DNA of 64,000 nt from Mactra quadrangularis. Its lineage: Eukaryota > Mollusca > Bivalvia > Venerida > Mactridae. Below, one piece after another: positions 1-13,643 of the stretch (the first letter of the stretch is position 1; each line of letters begins with the position of its first letter). The notes beneath the pieces are model-generated. The model did no database searches and was not told the origin of the DNA. It worked only from the letters and a program-made list of their open reading frames with translations. The stretch is from the NCBI GenBank assembly GCA_025267735.1, contig CM046294.1, positions 47,484,070-47,548,069 of the forward strand, in the 5' to 3' direction. The position numbers and the translations under genes were made by a program.

Positions 1-660
1 ATTTTGGTTAATTTACATCAAAGTGACTAAATACCAATATTTGATAATAACATATATACCATTATCTTCTGGTAGATCAAAAGCTCTACGTCAATTAACT
101 CTGATGCTGAGCTCTCTTTGATTAATGAGACTTTATTTGGTCACAAAATTGTGAAGGATGTCTGCAATTTCAGTAGTTACTGTTGTTATGTGGATTTGTA
201 TAATTAACTGTTACACTGTCATTCAGCGATGATGAAGAATTTAATTTGGATTCTGCAAGTATAACTTCCGTGACCTGAACTTTAACCCGCACGCTATCCT
301 CAAATGTCCAACACCTAGTCATTGCCAATGTCAATGTCTCTGAACCTAAGCTTTTGCCTTAGTATTTAACAAATGATCGCCATTTGCAGATTATTACCCT
401 TTCCAATATGGAGCTGGACAAGAGAATGAATAGTCTTAGATTAATCAATATTTTCCTCCATAAATCAAATGATAAAGTTGTAAGTGTTACACTTTTATTG
501 TGATGTACATCTTTAATATGTGTTTCGGATATTCAAATTTTTTTTTAACATATTTTATTAAAGACAATCAAATTATGATTATATCATTAGTAACGTTCAC
601 GTGGTACATTAATAAATCACTTGTTTTATCTAATTATTATTTCAAGAAAGCGAACAGTTA

Positions 661-788
661 CTTTTTTGGTAGGAGGGAGAATGGCCGTAGAAATAATTTC
701 ATGACCAAGCTCTACGAAAGTATGCCCCGCCCGGGAATCGAACCCACGACCAATCGATCGGACTTGTGTGCTACAGAGCTAGCCGGGA
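661..788 (-). mobile_element. SINE family 1, 5' fragment
   Basis: The reverse complement reads as a tRNA-like head (A box TAGCTCTGTAGC, B box GGTTCGATTCC) and then GGTCATGAAATTATTTCTA and a CTCCCTCCTACC stretch. The same order is found in the full copies inside the ABCF3 introns. Only the head and first body segment are present. Confidence 0.85.
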
Positions 789-1208
789 TGATAAGAAGTG
801 TATAGGTCGTTTGCGTTAATGCTGGACCCCTATTTGCCGTAAATATTTTTTAAACTATAACAGCGATTTTGCTAAAAATTTTAATACAATCTTATTTCAA
901 TTTTTCCTTCTAGGATTAAAATTTTCAGAATAAATAAAAGAGTTTTCCATATGGTACAATGCAAAATATTTGGAATTTTTTATCAAAAATCCGGCGGGAG
1001 GTAAACTAAGCTGTTCTGATTATAACATTGTCATACTTCCAGTGTATTTATACTAAGTCCCGTGCGTTTACTGTAAATTTGTCGCTTAAATAAACACTCG
1101 ACGGTCTACTGAATTGTAAAGCAGAGGCCCGTCTTTAAAATCGTACGTGTAGAATTTGTATAGATTTTGACGATGCAGACGACAGTGATGATGATATTTG
1201 AGTTTGTA

Positions 1209-1780
1209 TAGTGCGGACATATTGACCCCAACCTTACCTTTCTCATTTGCATCTTATTATCAGATACACATATCCCGGCGAAAATCCTAATCTACACTTC
1301 GGCTCGTTACGTATTTAAAATAAGCAGTCGATTTACATTGATTGTAAATAGCATCGGCGGGTACAGAGTTGGGTTGCATGGGGCTTGTAGGTTTTGAGTG
1401 TGTAATGTCGGCTATGGCTTACATTACAAGTTTAACAAGACATGTATAGAGTATATATATGCATTCAAACGTGAATCTTGTTTTCTTACATTTGTAATTA
1501 CAAATTATATTAAAATGGGCGGGGATGGCGGTTGTGGGGCTAAAACTTACAACTTTTGAATTGGTAGCTATCCTCATCGTATAATATTCTGATCCGGCCT
1601 ATGTGTAATAGGCACTCATTGTACACTTTGTATGTACTTTAAAATTAATCCCTGTGTTATAATTACATTCGAGCCTTGACGGTATAATCCGATTGTTTTC
1701 GAATATTAATACTACCTTCGTATTCAATGTAATGAATATTCTTGCATAAAGGTCAGGTCGGGGTCAAAGTGTCCGCACTA
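1209..1780. mobile_element. 572-bp TIR element flanked by TA
   Basis: The left end TAGTGCGGACATATTGACCC and right end GGGTCAAAGTGTCCGCACTA form imperfect inverted repeats, each flanked by TA. TA duplication suggests IS630/Tc1/mariner-type mobilisation. There is no transposase inside, so it is non-autonomous. A relative with the same ends lies at 35,627-37,595. Confidence 0.85.
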
Positions 1781-3905
1781 TATATACTGTTATACTTTGT
1801 TATCAAATAAAATGTCTAACCGGGCCTCATATTTAGCTATTATTTTGTATCTACTGTTATGTGGCTGTTCTGATTATGGCACATACCCATTTAACAAAAG
1901 TCACTTTTTGGCTTCAAAATTTGCATTGAGATATATAATGATTTTAGGGGTCCAGCTTTACCGCAAACGACCTATACATCTAATGTTCGAGTTAAAACTA
2001 TGTAATATCGTACATGTGTAAATTGAGCTGGAATCTGAGAGTAACAAACAATAACTAAATTTTATATCGTAAATATTACATAAATATTTAAATAATATAC
2101 AATTCCAATAATGTCGTTCGAATGTATGCTACGTTTAATTGATGGCCCTGTGATACTGACTAAAATGTAAATATTCGGTAATGACAATCTGTTCTTATGT
2201 TTTACCGAACAATCGTCTTAATGTAGAAAATATAAAATACTTACAAATGAATTCATGAACCCTTCTACAATAACCTTCATGGACGACAAAGTTTACCCGA
2301 AAAATCTCCTTAAGTTGGAAGTATTCATAATTATACATCAACATTATACATGCGACATCAGCCTATAACAATTATTCAGGATATATACTTCCAAAGTCTT
2401 CAATAACAGTGAAGTAATCAGACTACATTTATCATTGTCTAGTATAACCGTTTTCTGATTTTTAACGTCGTATATCATTTTCTTGATATCAAGTATGTTT
2501 TAAACACTTATTGTATGCTTATATCATTAATGTTTGATTTACAACAAATAACAAAGTTTGACATTTTATCTAACATACAAGTAATTTATTCAAGATTATG
2601 AGAAACAATGTAAATTTGTATATGAGTATGAAAGCATTAACATTATAAACATTGAGCAAAATTCAAATAAGCTTACATCAATACCATCTGGACCAATTGT
2701 ATATACATAAATAGTGATTGTTGATACAAGCTTATGTAAAATAGCATATCATGTTCTAAGAATGAAGGTTAAAATTGGGGAAACAAGTACGTAAGAACTG
2801 TATGTGATCTACATATATAATTACTGATAGGTTTATTGACACAGATTGAGATCTGTAAATAAGTTAATGTGAACCCAATCGTGATGGAGATATTTCTCAG
2901 GGTATCAGTATGATAGGAACGAACGAAACTGACCGAGCCTACGTTCTTCGTTTATTATTTCATATTAAAAGTTTACCTCACATTATCAATTACCTTTCTT
3001 AACAGTTGTTTTTTGTCATGCAAAGATTATTTTCATTAAAATGTGGAACATTCACGTAAAGCAATATAAAAACATATATACTTGTATGTACTAGCCTGTC
3101 TGTTATGCACCAAAGGATTAGACACATCACCGAATTGGTTAAAAAAATTGAAATGCGACATAGAGCACCACACGTAACATGTGACAGATACGATCGTTTA
3201 TGAAAAGGTATATGTCTGTATACTTGCAAGTCTGCAACATTGACAAATTAAATCAAAATAATATCCTACAACAGACGAGTAATCTTATTGGTGTAAGAAA
3301 ATATTTATTCAATAAAACAATCAAAAGTGGCACAAAATAACGCCGTGTCTAAATGTATGTATTCATCAAAAGCAGACATTTTCATTAATATCATAATTTG
3401 TCTGCAAAATCAAAAGATTTATTGATTCCTGACGATTAAGGCATTGGTAAAAACAATAAATGAATTACGTTCTGTAGACCTTTCGGTCAACAACCTTCAT
3501 ACATTACACAACACTTATCTAGGTTCAATGTTATTTGTTCATTTACATGATCGTGTTTCAAATTATGAGTGTTTATAAAATAAGCTTAAATGTTCAATAA
3601 TAATAAATAATAAAGGAAATCGACCAGATCATGTATGTGAATACAACGAATGTATCATAAAAGACAATGTCGAACGAGCAATGACATTTAACTTTCTACA
3701 TTTACAATGTCATATTTCACATATGTTATTGTTAATTGTTTTGTCACTGTCCGTTCCAAGGCAGAACATATATACATATTATACTTATATACAGATTAGA
3801 ATTATTTTTTATTTCGAAAATCATTTGGACTTCATTTCGTTCATTGTATGAAAATATATGTGTGCAAATGTGTCACAATGTAATAGCCTTAGCTTTAATT
3901 ACATC

Positions 3906-3965
3906 TTTGGGGTAAGTAACACGTCAGACTACGAATCAGTGTTCTTTGATTCGATTCCTAGGCTT
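3906..3965 (+). mobile_element. Possible tRNA-like SINE head with short 3' tail
   Basis: GGGGTAAGTAACACGTCAGA is A-box-like and TTTGATTCGATTCCTAGG contains a good B box. The following ~140 bp (to about 4105) are matched at the duplicate locus by 23,395-23,540. The tail includes one unit related to the 59-bp satellite. Confidence 0.5.
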
Positions 3966-6900
3966 ACATCTTTATGAAGTTAAGCTGTGTAATATTCTCT
4001 AATGCCTTCTCTGTATTAAGAAGGAAAGTTGTAAACCACGGCAGAGGCATGTGTAAAGTACTGGGTTCAATCGAGATCTAGGCTAATCAAGGAAAGTAAA
4101 TAAAACAACTAATTGCTGTAACATGAATAACAAAAATGCTAAAATGAGGAGTAGTACTAAGCAATTCATTAATAAACGTGTTTTAGTCTTTTGGCATGTC
4201 GAAAAATTTACAATGGTTTAAAGCTACCCATAAATTACTCATTTGATTATCATCTGTGTCAATGAACTTTCAAATATTTATTTATGTAGATTATGTACTT
4301 TTGACATCTCTTGTAGATGTTTACTCCTAGGAACATGATAAGTAATTTTACATAATTGAGAACCATCAATGACACATTAATGGATGATGTTTGTCAGAAC
4401 AAAAACAACACTTATGTCATTATTTAACATTTTAGGGTTCAATGTACGTACTCTTGTAAATGTATTTGTTCTTCCATGAGGTAATTCATCAGTACACATT
4501 GTATTAATAATGCTAAACAATCCAGCGTCGTCATTTTGGATAGGTTTATTCGATTTTCCAATTGCTTTGTACTTAAAACTGTTTTGAAAGATTTACTTTC
4601 TTGTTAACATTCGTGTTAGTTTGTGTAAATTGTTAAACGATACTTTATAGGCATATGTAATGATGTGATTTACTTACGGTTATAATAATAAGATACTCGA
4701 CTGTTAGGAAGTAATAAGAAGCTTTAATTATAGACAAATGTGCTTGCAGTGACTACCTCGATTTCTCAAAAGTGTTAAATGTGATCACGTTTTAACACAA
4801 TGCATGGCTAAAACTTTAGATATTCATTTCATTTAAAAGTGTTCAAGTTCTTACATTTATAACGTAATAATTTCTATAAATTTTTGGTGTTTGGCAACTG
4901 TTTTGCAGTGGCACAGCATCAACTAAGTAAGAATCGCAGCAACAGTAAACCATTTCATAAGTTCTAATACGTTTTATTTGCACCATAAAATCTTCTTGTT
5001 TTGTCCAAATGTAAATTATGTTTAAAGTTTTCCAGAAGTTAAAAAGTAGACTTCGGCAAGTTAAGTGTTGAATAATAACTAGGTTGATTTATATTATACT
5101 TTCGTCTTGAAATAATAAAGCTGGAATTTAAAGCATTTTATTATATAATTGGCATTGCAATTTCAAGGACTTAATGTTTGAATTAGAATTTACGAATAAG
5201 ATAATCATTTAACTCCTTTCGTTTATAAAACACCTCACTATTTCTAAATCCTCCAAATTATGGCCTGTACATTAGACGCTCTAATCAAGAGGGATCATGA
5301 ACTTGGTATAAGTCGACATGTCATGGTGATAATGTAAATTCATATTTTGTAAATTCTCGTCGACAAACCGTCGTGAAAACGTATATGATTATATATATAA
5401 TTCTTAAAAGGAACCAATTAATCATCCAACAAAATAACAAGAACACATATAATTTAAATACATAATTTTTAATCATTTCCCGAATTGCATACATAAGCAA
5501 TACAATTCAATTCAAAGACAATTTTGATAAACATCTTATAGGCATAATAATTAATTCTACATTAAAGAATCATTAATTTCATAGATTGTACATCTTTAAT
5601 CATGATTAAAATGACATTTTAGATTTGTACAGTAAACTAATTACACTGTTGATAAATAACAACTCAGTTATGTATTTTGATGAGATTTTCTATTATAAGA
5701 TGAGGAGATTGCAACTCTTCATTTCTATGTGCATAACATATGTACTAGACTTGATTCGCAGACATTTAACGAAATTTTTAATACCTGGTATCATATGCAT
5801 TTCTCGATTTTTGTATTTTTGTGCTGTTTAAATTTGAAAGATTATTGCATCACTAGACAAAGGTATGCAAACATATCATACCAAATACAATTATTATAAA
5901 TAGACGGTATTTACTTCTACTTCAGTACAAAATACAAGTAAAAGATTTTCTAGTTTTTCATTTTCATTTTTTATGTTTAGATAAACATTTAAGTCCGCCC
6001 GGTGACGACAACTATACATGTATGTTCATCAATTTCGTAAGAAATAACAACATATCGTTCCATTACATGACATAAACGTTCAATTATATTGTGTTCAAGC
6101 ACCACAGTCTGCTGCGATTATTTACGTTATTCTAACCATTGATATCATTTAAGCATGGTGTATTCTAGACATGAGATACACGTGCCTTGTCTTATTGTGG
6201 TACGGGAAGATTAGACATAAAATGATATAACGAGACTTTATTAGTAAAATCAATGGTGATTAAACATTCAAATATTTAAATGTTTACTGAAACTATATTT
6301 GTATTCCATAAATATTCAATACTTGACAAATGCCAATTTCTGTAAACAGATATGTTTGGACCGCGTTGTCGTATAGGATATTTAAGGGTTGCTACGTGGG
6401 TAACGTCGAGATGTCCTTTGTGATCATCAATCAATGGGTGACATTCATCTGGACGAAACACTATCTATAACAGTTTGATTTCGTAATGTTTATTTTAAGA
6501 CCAAATTGTGCAAGCTACTTTGAGGGTGTTGTTATTCACTGGCTGTGATTGGTTGGCTTTCAAATTGCGTGACTTTGACGATGGTTACAAATTACTAAAC
6601 ATAATGATTGTGTTATGAATATTATAACGAGAAAGAATAATCTGAACATGACCCTCGAAACTAAACAGCCACATTTTAATTATCATCATTAGTAAACATT
6701 AGGTGAGCGGCGAACTTTAGATCGGGTTTTAATCAGATTGGACAAGTTCGAACGAAATATATGTGAATTTAACATATTGTGATGTATCGGTTGTGTCAGA
6801 ACAATATACAAAACCAAACAAAAGAAATACAAGACACATACATATGAGTTATACATGCTTATAGATACATTGTATGCTTTTATACACATTCTATCGATGA

Positions 6901-8199
6901 GACATGAAGTGTTCACATGTCTTTGTGATTATTCCATGTTTTTGACTCGATATTTATCTTGAAAATACCGAAAGTTCTACACCATCAAGGACATTGTTGA
7001 CAAACAAGAGTTCACCAATCAGACTTAAATCTCATCACGAGTAACAAAAATAGTGTTGAATAACATAGAATACGTTAAATATGATGCTTTTATTACTTTT
7101 TTACATGTTGTGGTGATCAGTGGTCCTACCTCCAGTCCAAGGAAACGATTAGATTTCTGGACCCAAGATATGAAATTAATTAGTTGAGACAGTCAATTAA
7201 TCCCTGCGTACGTTTCCATAAGAAGCATGAGTAAACATTTTGAAATGTAAAAAATGTGTGTTAAATAAGCAATTGCAGCGTAAAGTAAACGATTGTTGAC
7301 AGATACCTTAATATGATAGTTTGTTATGCACGGTTCTACACTAAGCTAAATGATACTTTAACCCTATTGATGTCAGGCATCAATGAGCTTATTCAAATAT
7401 CACTATATTAGACATAAATACAGACAAGCTCTGGCCTTAATGAAAACTGTCGGTGTACGTTTATTCAGCAATATCAATCTTTCTTGTAACACTTGATTGG
7501 GATATTGAATAAATGTTTCTTACAGCATTAGTTAAGCTGTCTGCTGTATCATATTAGTTTAACTTCATTCAACAATGTTGTCGACTAGTTCAATAAACAT
7601 TACAATTAGTTATTTATAAACATGGAAAAATGATGTAATATGACTGAATTCCATCAAAGTGTGAGTGGATATCATCGTGGCATTACTCATAAATGTTATT
7701 TCACAGTGACAGTACATGATTCCTTATGTTGACTAAATATTCACTTTTAAATAAATTTGATGTTTTGGCTATAAGCCTATTAATGTACAAGACAACATTC
7801 AAGAGTGTCTGATAGACGTCAGTCACTAGCGCCATAGTTAAACTTTTACTATATCAAACAATATTGAATGTTTCACAGACTTATAGACATTACAAATATG
7901 TTGTCCACTCTCGAGTTCTTTAGTGAACATCTGTTATATTGCACTGAAACTCCATATATGGTGTATTCAGAAACAATAGATTTACTAGCTTTGTGCTCAA
8001 TATAACTGTATAAATAGCCCAGTATAAAAAAGAATGACAAAAAGACTAGAATACACTAGAGTACATGTATGCTGATTCCTGCTGATTTTGTACATAATGT
8101 TACCTCCCTACGGTTGAAGTACAAAAATATCATCACTAAAGGTCACACAACATATTAGTCATCACGTTTGTTTTATACTTCTACAATATACTCCTAAAA

Positions 8200-9100
8200 T
8201 ACAACCATGGCATCAGTATATCATAATTATTCATAAAATGCATCTTTACAACAGAGACTTCATTTATCATTGTCTAATAATAATGTACCGTGATCTTTGA
8301 TGTCGTTTATCATTCTTTTGATATCTTCGATGCTATATTCACATATTGTTTGCTTATTAAGACAAATGATGTTATGACAGCTGATTCAAGTTTATTGAGT
8401 TTAGCCTATCGATTGTTCCAGTACAAAGTTCAAATTAAGCATTTGTTCCTATTAAATATAAAGTCAAATATATATTTTCATATTTTATCATGTGGATGGT
8501 ATAAAAAAACAGTGTTTTTGTTCATGGTATAAACGATGATACTCTTTCATACTTTTGAATTACGATAACTTGTATTTTACAGAACAAGAATACAAATACT
8601 GTGATTGTTTATAAAAAGAAAATAATTTCAACAGAAGAACTAAAATAGATTTAATTGTTCATGAGTTTGTTTGCATTCATGGTAGTTTTATGGGTATTTG
8701 CTATACAAACAATTGAAGTTTTAATGCAGATAAATCGCTTCTTCTCAATTTAGTAATTGTTGATGAATTTAATTTTTAAGAGAACAAAAAGACAAGAAAG
8801 ACAAGCAATATTTAAATATATTGGTATAGATACTATGTCACTTTGACACATGTCATTCATCAACTGCGATTACCGATTCACAATCATATAAAACCATCCA
8901 TTAATGTCAATAGTTTGATGTAAATAAGACAAATAGTCAACAATCTAGTATATAATCTACATTGTAAATATAGATGTAGGTTCATTGACACAGAATGACG
9001 ACATTAGCCTACATTAACATTTATTTCGAAATTAACCCACTGCAAGTTTGGCATCACGATACAAAAGTAATTTTAAATGAAATGGGAAAACATACTAGGA
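8200..9100 (+). repeat. Traces of a third, older copy of the long unit
   Basis: Short collinear matches to copies A and B: CTTCATTTATCATTGTCTAA at ~8,258 with ~2,424, then TTGATATC, and at ~8,970 TTCATTGACACAGA with 2,832 and 22,330. Its extent cannot be drawn by eye. The surrounding 5,970-10,250 holds nothing else that I recognise. Confidence 0.5.
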
Positions 9101-10199
9101 ACATAAGTTCTTGATGAAAAGACATTTAATAAAGACAATCACAAATATCAAATTTCTCATTTTTTATATAAGCCACATCAATTGGAAAGGTTCCGCATTT
9201 GAGTTGTTAAGTTGTGTCTGTAAAACTAATATTGGTATACGTTCGCAATATATATGTACAAAGATGTTGTGCTAATTTCTAGGATAAATAATAAATATAC
9301 CATTGAAGAAGAAATTTCATGTATCACCTTAGCTGGCTGTATACAAACATTTCAATGATGTATGTTCATTCAGATTCAAGCAAAGTTGATTAAAAACAAG
9401 AATTAACGTTGTTGCAATGACATCTGAACTACAGTTGTTTAAACTTATCCTATTTATCCCAAATAACAGAGTCTCTAATCATGTCACGTCATTACGAGTA
9501 ACACCAAGGGCTGATATATATAATGATTTAACATGCTATAATGAATCAAAGCCGTCTACTAAAACAAGATTATATTTCCATATCTATACATACATATAGG
9601 TGTATATATACCGTAGACATAGAGTATTATGATAAAAGAATATATGAGAGAAACACTGTCAAATAACTAATGCAGACATATATCGTGACATTTGTAATTA
9701 ATTTTTTTCAAGAACCGAAACTGACACTGCTGGCATAGATTTGATTGTACAATACAATATTGCAACTTTTCCCATCAATCACTTACATGTATTATGTTAA
9801 CAATTTTGATGTCGATCGTTTGTCAAATGATAAAGATGTTTCTACTGTCGAATTTTAAAGCTAGTAAATGTTTTACTCTTTTATTCCTTTAACAAGATAA
9901 TGTTCTAGAAATTCCTTCGGTAAAAATCTCCATTTCGAAAAAAATGGTATTCCGTCAGAAATTAATTTATTAATCCCAAAAGAATGCATAGCTTTAAACT
10001 AATTTGATAGTATAGAAAGAGATTACCTAAATGACTTTTTAGAGTCTGCAGTATCCTCAGATGTGCACTTACAAGTTGGGGCTTTATGATTGTAGTAAGT
10101 TCACAAATATATCAGCTCGAAACATTATAAGCAGTATAAATTGCATTCGTTGTCTGATCGAAACTGGGTTAATGTAAAATTGTGAATGACATTGCTTAG

Positions 10200-10400
10200 T
10201 CTAGTTCTTTTTTCCTCAATTTTTTTTAAATATTTTTGTTTTGACGTTGCTATAACGTGACGTCATAATGATGTCTTCTCACCGGTTCGCGCTTTGTGTA
10301 TGTATACAATGTGTTTTTTTGTAAATAAAGCGGAGTGGAAAAAAGTCAGTTCGGAGAGTTAATCTCAATTGTCAAAATTTAGGAAGTCCAGCGTAACCAT
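10200..10400 (+). promoter_or_regulatory. Promoter/LTR-like segment with CRE and polyA-type signal
   Basis: A consensus CRE (TGACGTCA) at 10,259 is followed by TGATGTC, a GC-richer stretch, GTATGTATAC and AATAAA in GTAAATAAAGCGGAG. This is the order promoter, start region, polyadenylation signal seen in LTRs. It is immediately upstream of the purine-rich tandem arrays. No primer-binding site, second LTR or gag/pol was found, so the identity is open. Confidence 0.35.
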
Positions 10401-10550
10401 CGAAGACCTGCTTCCGAGAGATAAAGAGGAGACCTGCTGCCGAGAGATAAAGAGTAGACCTGCTGCCGATAGATAAAGAGGAGACCTGCTGCCGAGAGAT
10501 AAAGAAAAGACTTGCTGCTTAAAGAAAAGAGCATATCTGCTGAAATAAAG
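10400..10550 (+). repeat. Purine-rich tandem array, ~26-bp unit
   Basis: Five partly diverged units of GACCTGCTGCCGAGAGATAA followed by AGAG(GA). An open frame across it on the minus strand is a by-product of the repeat. Confidence 0.85.
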
Positions 10551-10551
10551 A

Positions 10552-10740
10552 AAATACGGGCTTGCTAAGGAAGCAAGTCCGCTCAAGAAAATCAGAGAGA
10601 CTTACTTGGGAAGCAAGTCTCTAAAAAGAAAACAGGGACTTGCTTGGGAAGCAAAGAAAATAAAAGGAAGGCTTACTGAGAAGTAAGTTTTCTGAAGAAA
10701 CTCAGAACATGCTTGGGAAGCAAGTCCTGTAAAGAAGCAG
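10552..10740 (+). repeat. Array of small hairpins (GACTTGCTTGGGAAGCAAGTC type)
   Basis: About five spaced units, each with a self-complementary core such as CTTGCTTGGGAAGCAAG or CTTACTGAGAAGTAAG, separated by purine-rich AAAGAAAACAGA spacers. Some stems carry paired changes (CTTGCT/AGCAAG against CTTACT/AGTAAG). Confidence 0.75.
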
Positions 10741-10985
10741 ACCTTTTCGTGGAGGCAGACCTTTTTGGGGAGGCAGACCTTTTCAAAGAAGCAGACCTTT
10801 TCGTGGAGGCAGACCTTTTTGGGGAGGCAGACCTTTTCGAGGAAGCAGACCTTTTCGTGGAGGCAGAACTTTTCGGGAAGCAGACGTTTCGGGGAGGCAG
10901 ACGTTTCGGGGAGGCAGACCTTTTTGGGGAAGCAAACCTTTCGGGGAAGCAGACCTTACAGATTGGCAGACCTTACAAAGAGGCT
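10736..10985 (+). repeat. 18-bp minisatellite (GCAGACCTTTTCGTGGAG type)
   Basis: About 13-14 units of 15-18 bp alternating between CAGACCTTTTCGTGGAGG and CAGACCTTTTTGGGGAGG. One frame reads as repeated EADLFx. All three frames on several strands stay open, and the protein has no recognisable fold, so I treat it as a minisatellite and not a gene. Confidence 0.9.
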
Positions 10986-11040
10986 GACCTAGCAAAGAAA
11001 AAGATAAAGAAAAAGATCATAATCGCATCACAATAGCTTA

Positions 11041-12282
11041 TTAAAGTATTTCCACCTAAACTCTTGACAGTAGACAAAGTAGACAAAGCAGCGCCTCTAC
11101 ACTGTGTGTCAAAAATATTTTCTATAGCTCGTAAATTATAAATATATCTTCATAAGTTGAATAGTTATTGTGTTTTAATGAATATGAATCTTATATAAAA
11201 TATACACAATAGATACACAAACTCATTTTAGTATAAAAGAAAACTGTCAGGTAACGTTAAATGAATACAATACGTGAAATCAGACATGCCATTCCTTCTA
11301 CGTTACTCTTGAATAGTCATGATTGCGCGTTTGTAAAAACTACTTGTACAACAATAAGTAAATTCTATTGCATGATAATTCTTATTGAAAATGTAGTCAA
11401 CATTTTTTAAAACATGGCAATGTAGGGCCTACAGATTTAATTATGAACGAAAACGTAGTTTGCTCTTTAACACATGACGACATGAAAACTGTATAAATAT
11501 ATAAAACATATTTTTCATTCACATCAATTATAACTTGTCTAACAGTCTACTTTTAGTTACGCTATGGAATTTTTCTATCAAACAAAACTATTTGTATATA
11601 TATAATATTTATGTTTATATTTGGCAGCAAACCTTGTTCTGATATTAAACATTTATGATAATGTTCTATATTTTGTCTGTAATAGACAATTACTAAAGAC
11701 CAGACGGTGTGGCGAACCGTACTGTTTTTATAACGCCTTTAAGACTATATTGCTATTGGACAATCAAATGGCAACAATCCCTTGTTGCCTTCTTGCTTGT
11801 GAAATTAGATCGTCTGTATCTTTTGACAGTGTATGGCTTTTATACGAGGGTAATTGATAATTTCCCTTTTCAAAATATTTACCCTTTTGTCAAATCACAT
11901 TAAAACTCAAATGAGTGTAATACAATTCATTTGCGTTTTCAAAATCATATTTGTGAACAGATTATAAATATGTAGAAATAATATATGGTATCCATAGCAA
12001 CCCCTGTTTGGTCACTTGAAGCACACTATTTTTTCACCTATTTTTAAATCATTAAACATGCTATTACGCAGTCAATTTTCGTACAAATTATGCGCCAACA
12101 TTAGTTACACTAGCGTGACATCTGAAAAGTTTTTGATGAAAGTATCATGAAATTGTTTTGAATGGTTATTGCATAGCAGAGATTTTAGAGTCATGGCTTC
12201 GAAACAACGAATGACGTCAACAAATGATTTTGAGTTGGGCGCAGTCATAAATTGTTGTGTTTGACTCAATTTGTCACCTGCA
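11041..12282. other. AT-rich non-coding stretch
   Basis: No gene seen. At 11,992-12,005 there is an imperfect X-box-like GTATCCATAGCAAC. ORFs of 64 and 78 residues overlap each other in different frames and have no recognisable features. Confidence 0.5.
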
Positions 12283-12463
12283 GATACGCTTAAACTAATT
12301 AAAACTGCTGATACATTACCAGCATGTGGAAAAAAGTTGTTTAAAATGGCGCCAGAGGTTCAGTGAAGGTAGAACATTGGTATTTGATGAAGACAGACCA
12401 GGTCAACTGACACTGACAGTCACATGTTGGAAAGGCAGCGTGAGTGGAGACGCTTCTAGATAA
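12283..12463 (+). pseudogene. mariner-type transposase, N-terminal relic
   Basis: Reading across one frameshift near 12,335 gives DTLKLIKTAD..., K-W-RQRFSEGRTLVFDEDRPGQL, matching the mariner helix-turn-helix region and its WHKRFxEGRxSVxDDxRxGRP motif. The sequence ends at a stop about 40 codons after the shift, and no DD34D catalytic part was recognised downstream. It is a dead 5' fragment. Confidence 0.75.
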
Positions 12464-13612
12464 GTATTGATGGCTTACAATGTGCTGTATTGCACAAGAG
12501 AATTATTTATTCATTCAGTGAGGAATACTTCAAGGTTACATTTAATATGTAGTACATAGCCATAGAAAGTGTATGGAAATAGGTGGTAATTATGTGCAGA
12601 AAGTAAAAAGGAAACTTGAAATTGACGTTTGAGTAACCCAATGATGATGTCGGCGTGCTTCAAGTACGGTATACTAGTGTTATAAAATGTTTCGTGAAAC
12701 TTTATTTTCCGATGTATCAAGAAAATATTTGGGTTTTTTATCAGTCTTTGGTAAACGTACAGAATGATGAATTTTGTTTTTTCCAATTTATCCCGTGTAC
12801 CATTAATAAATAAATTCCTCGAACTTTCCAATGACCCCTTGTATACAACATCAACTCACAAAGGTCAAGCATTCTCTTTTCTATAAGACACTTTTATGAT
12901 AATATTTGTGACATTAATATTGATATATAGACACCTAATGATTCGTCACTAAGACTTAGATGTCATAGACCAATAAGATATAAGATTACCATAATACATA
13001 CAGACATACAATATTGCCAAGTTATTTGTTACGTTCTTTTTGTCTATGTCTAGAATCATGTTATGTTCGAATGCCTTTAGATTATAGAATATGTTCAATT
13101 GATGCTTATATTGAAGTAGCTGCTTTTAACGTTTGCATACCAAATTAATGTAAATACCTGTGTATATGTCGTTTGTATGTTATGTATTGCGTATTTGTTT
13201 ATTACACATTCACTGTAATACATGTGTATTTTACGATTGATAAAATTTGGGTTCATATTTGGAAAACAAAACAAGTATTTATCAAATAATTCCATTGATT
13301 ATGAAAAACGAAAACCGGCTCACTTCTGATTTCAGATTGTTTGTACAGATATCAACATATCCCTAAATCTATATTTTAGTATTACAGTTATATTATTAAT
13401 AGTATATTTGACTATAATGTTTATTTAATTTTCCAAAAATGTCATATAATATGAGCAACATCTCCTGTACAGAATTCTAGAACAAAAAACTTTGGTTATA
13501 TTTAGATATTCTTATTACTAGATTGTTACTGAATAATTTCACACGAACTTAAATATCGAACTTATTGTAATAACTCTGTATAATATAATGAAAATAGTTA
13601 ATAATTAAATGC

Positions 13613-13643
<31 letters not shown>

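Larger units (their letters stand above)
1..5970 (+). repeat. Long duplicated unit, copy A (gene-free)
   Basis: Non-coding AT-rich DNA that runs collinear with copy B for most of its length. Matching landmarks include 1-100 with 14,271-14,370; 2,330-3,480 with 21,830-23,000; 4,250-4,500 with 24,240-24,490; and 5,100-5,970 with 26,030-27,540. It contains a SINE fragment and a 572-bp TIR element not seen in copy B. No credible ORF is present. Confidence 0.85.

Noticed and set aside
10713..11036. 107-residue frame with an EADLF repeat as a protein gene
   Set aside because: It lies wholly in an 18-bp minisatellite. Other frames and the reverse strand are equally open, and there is no fold, signal or exon context.
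12511..12831. 106-residue minus-strand open frame as a gene
   Set aside because: AT-rich composition, no domain, no splice or promoter context, and next to a transposon relic.
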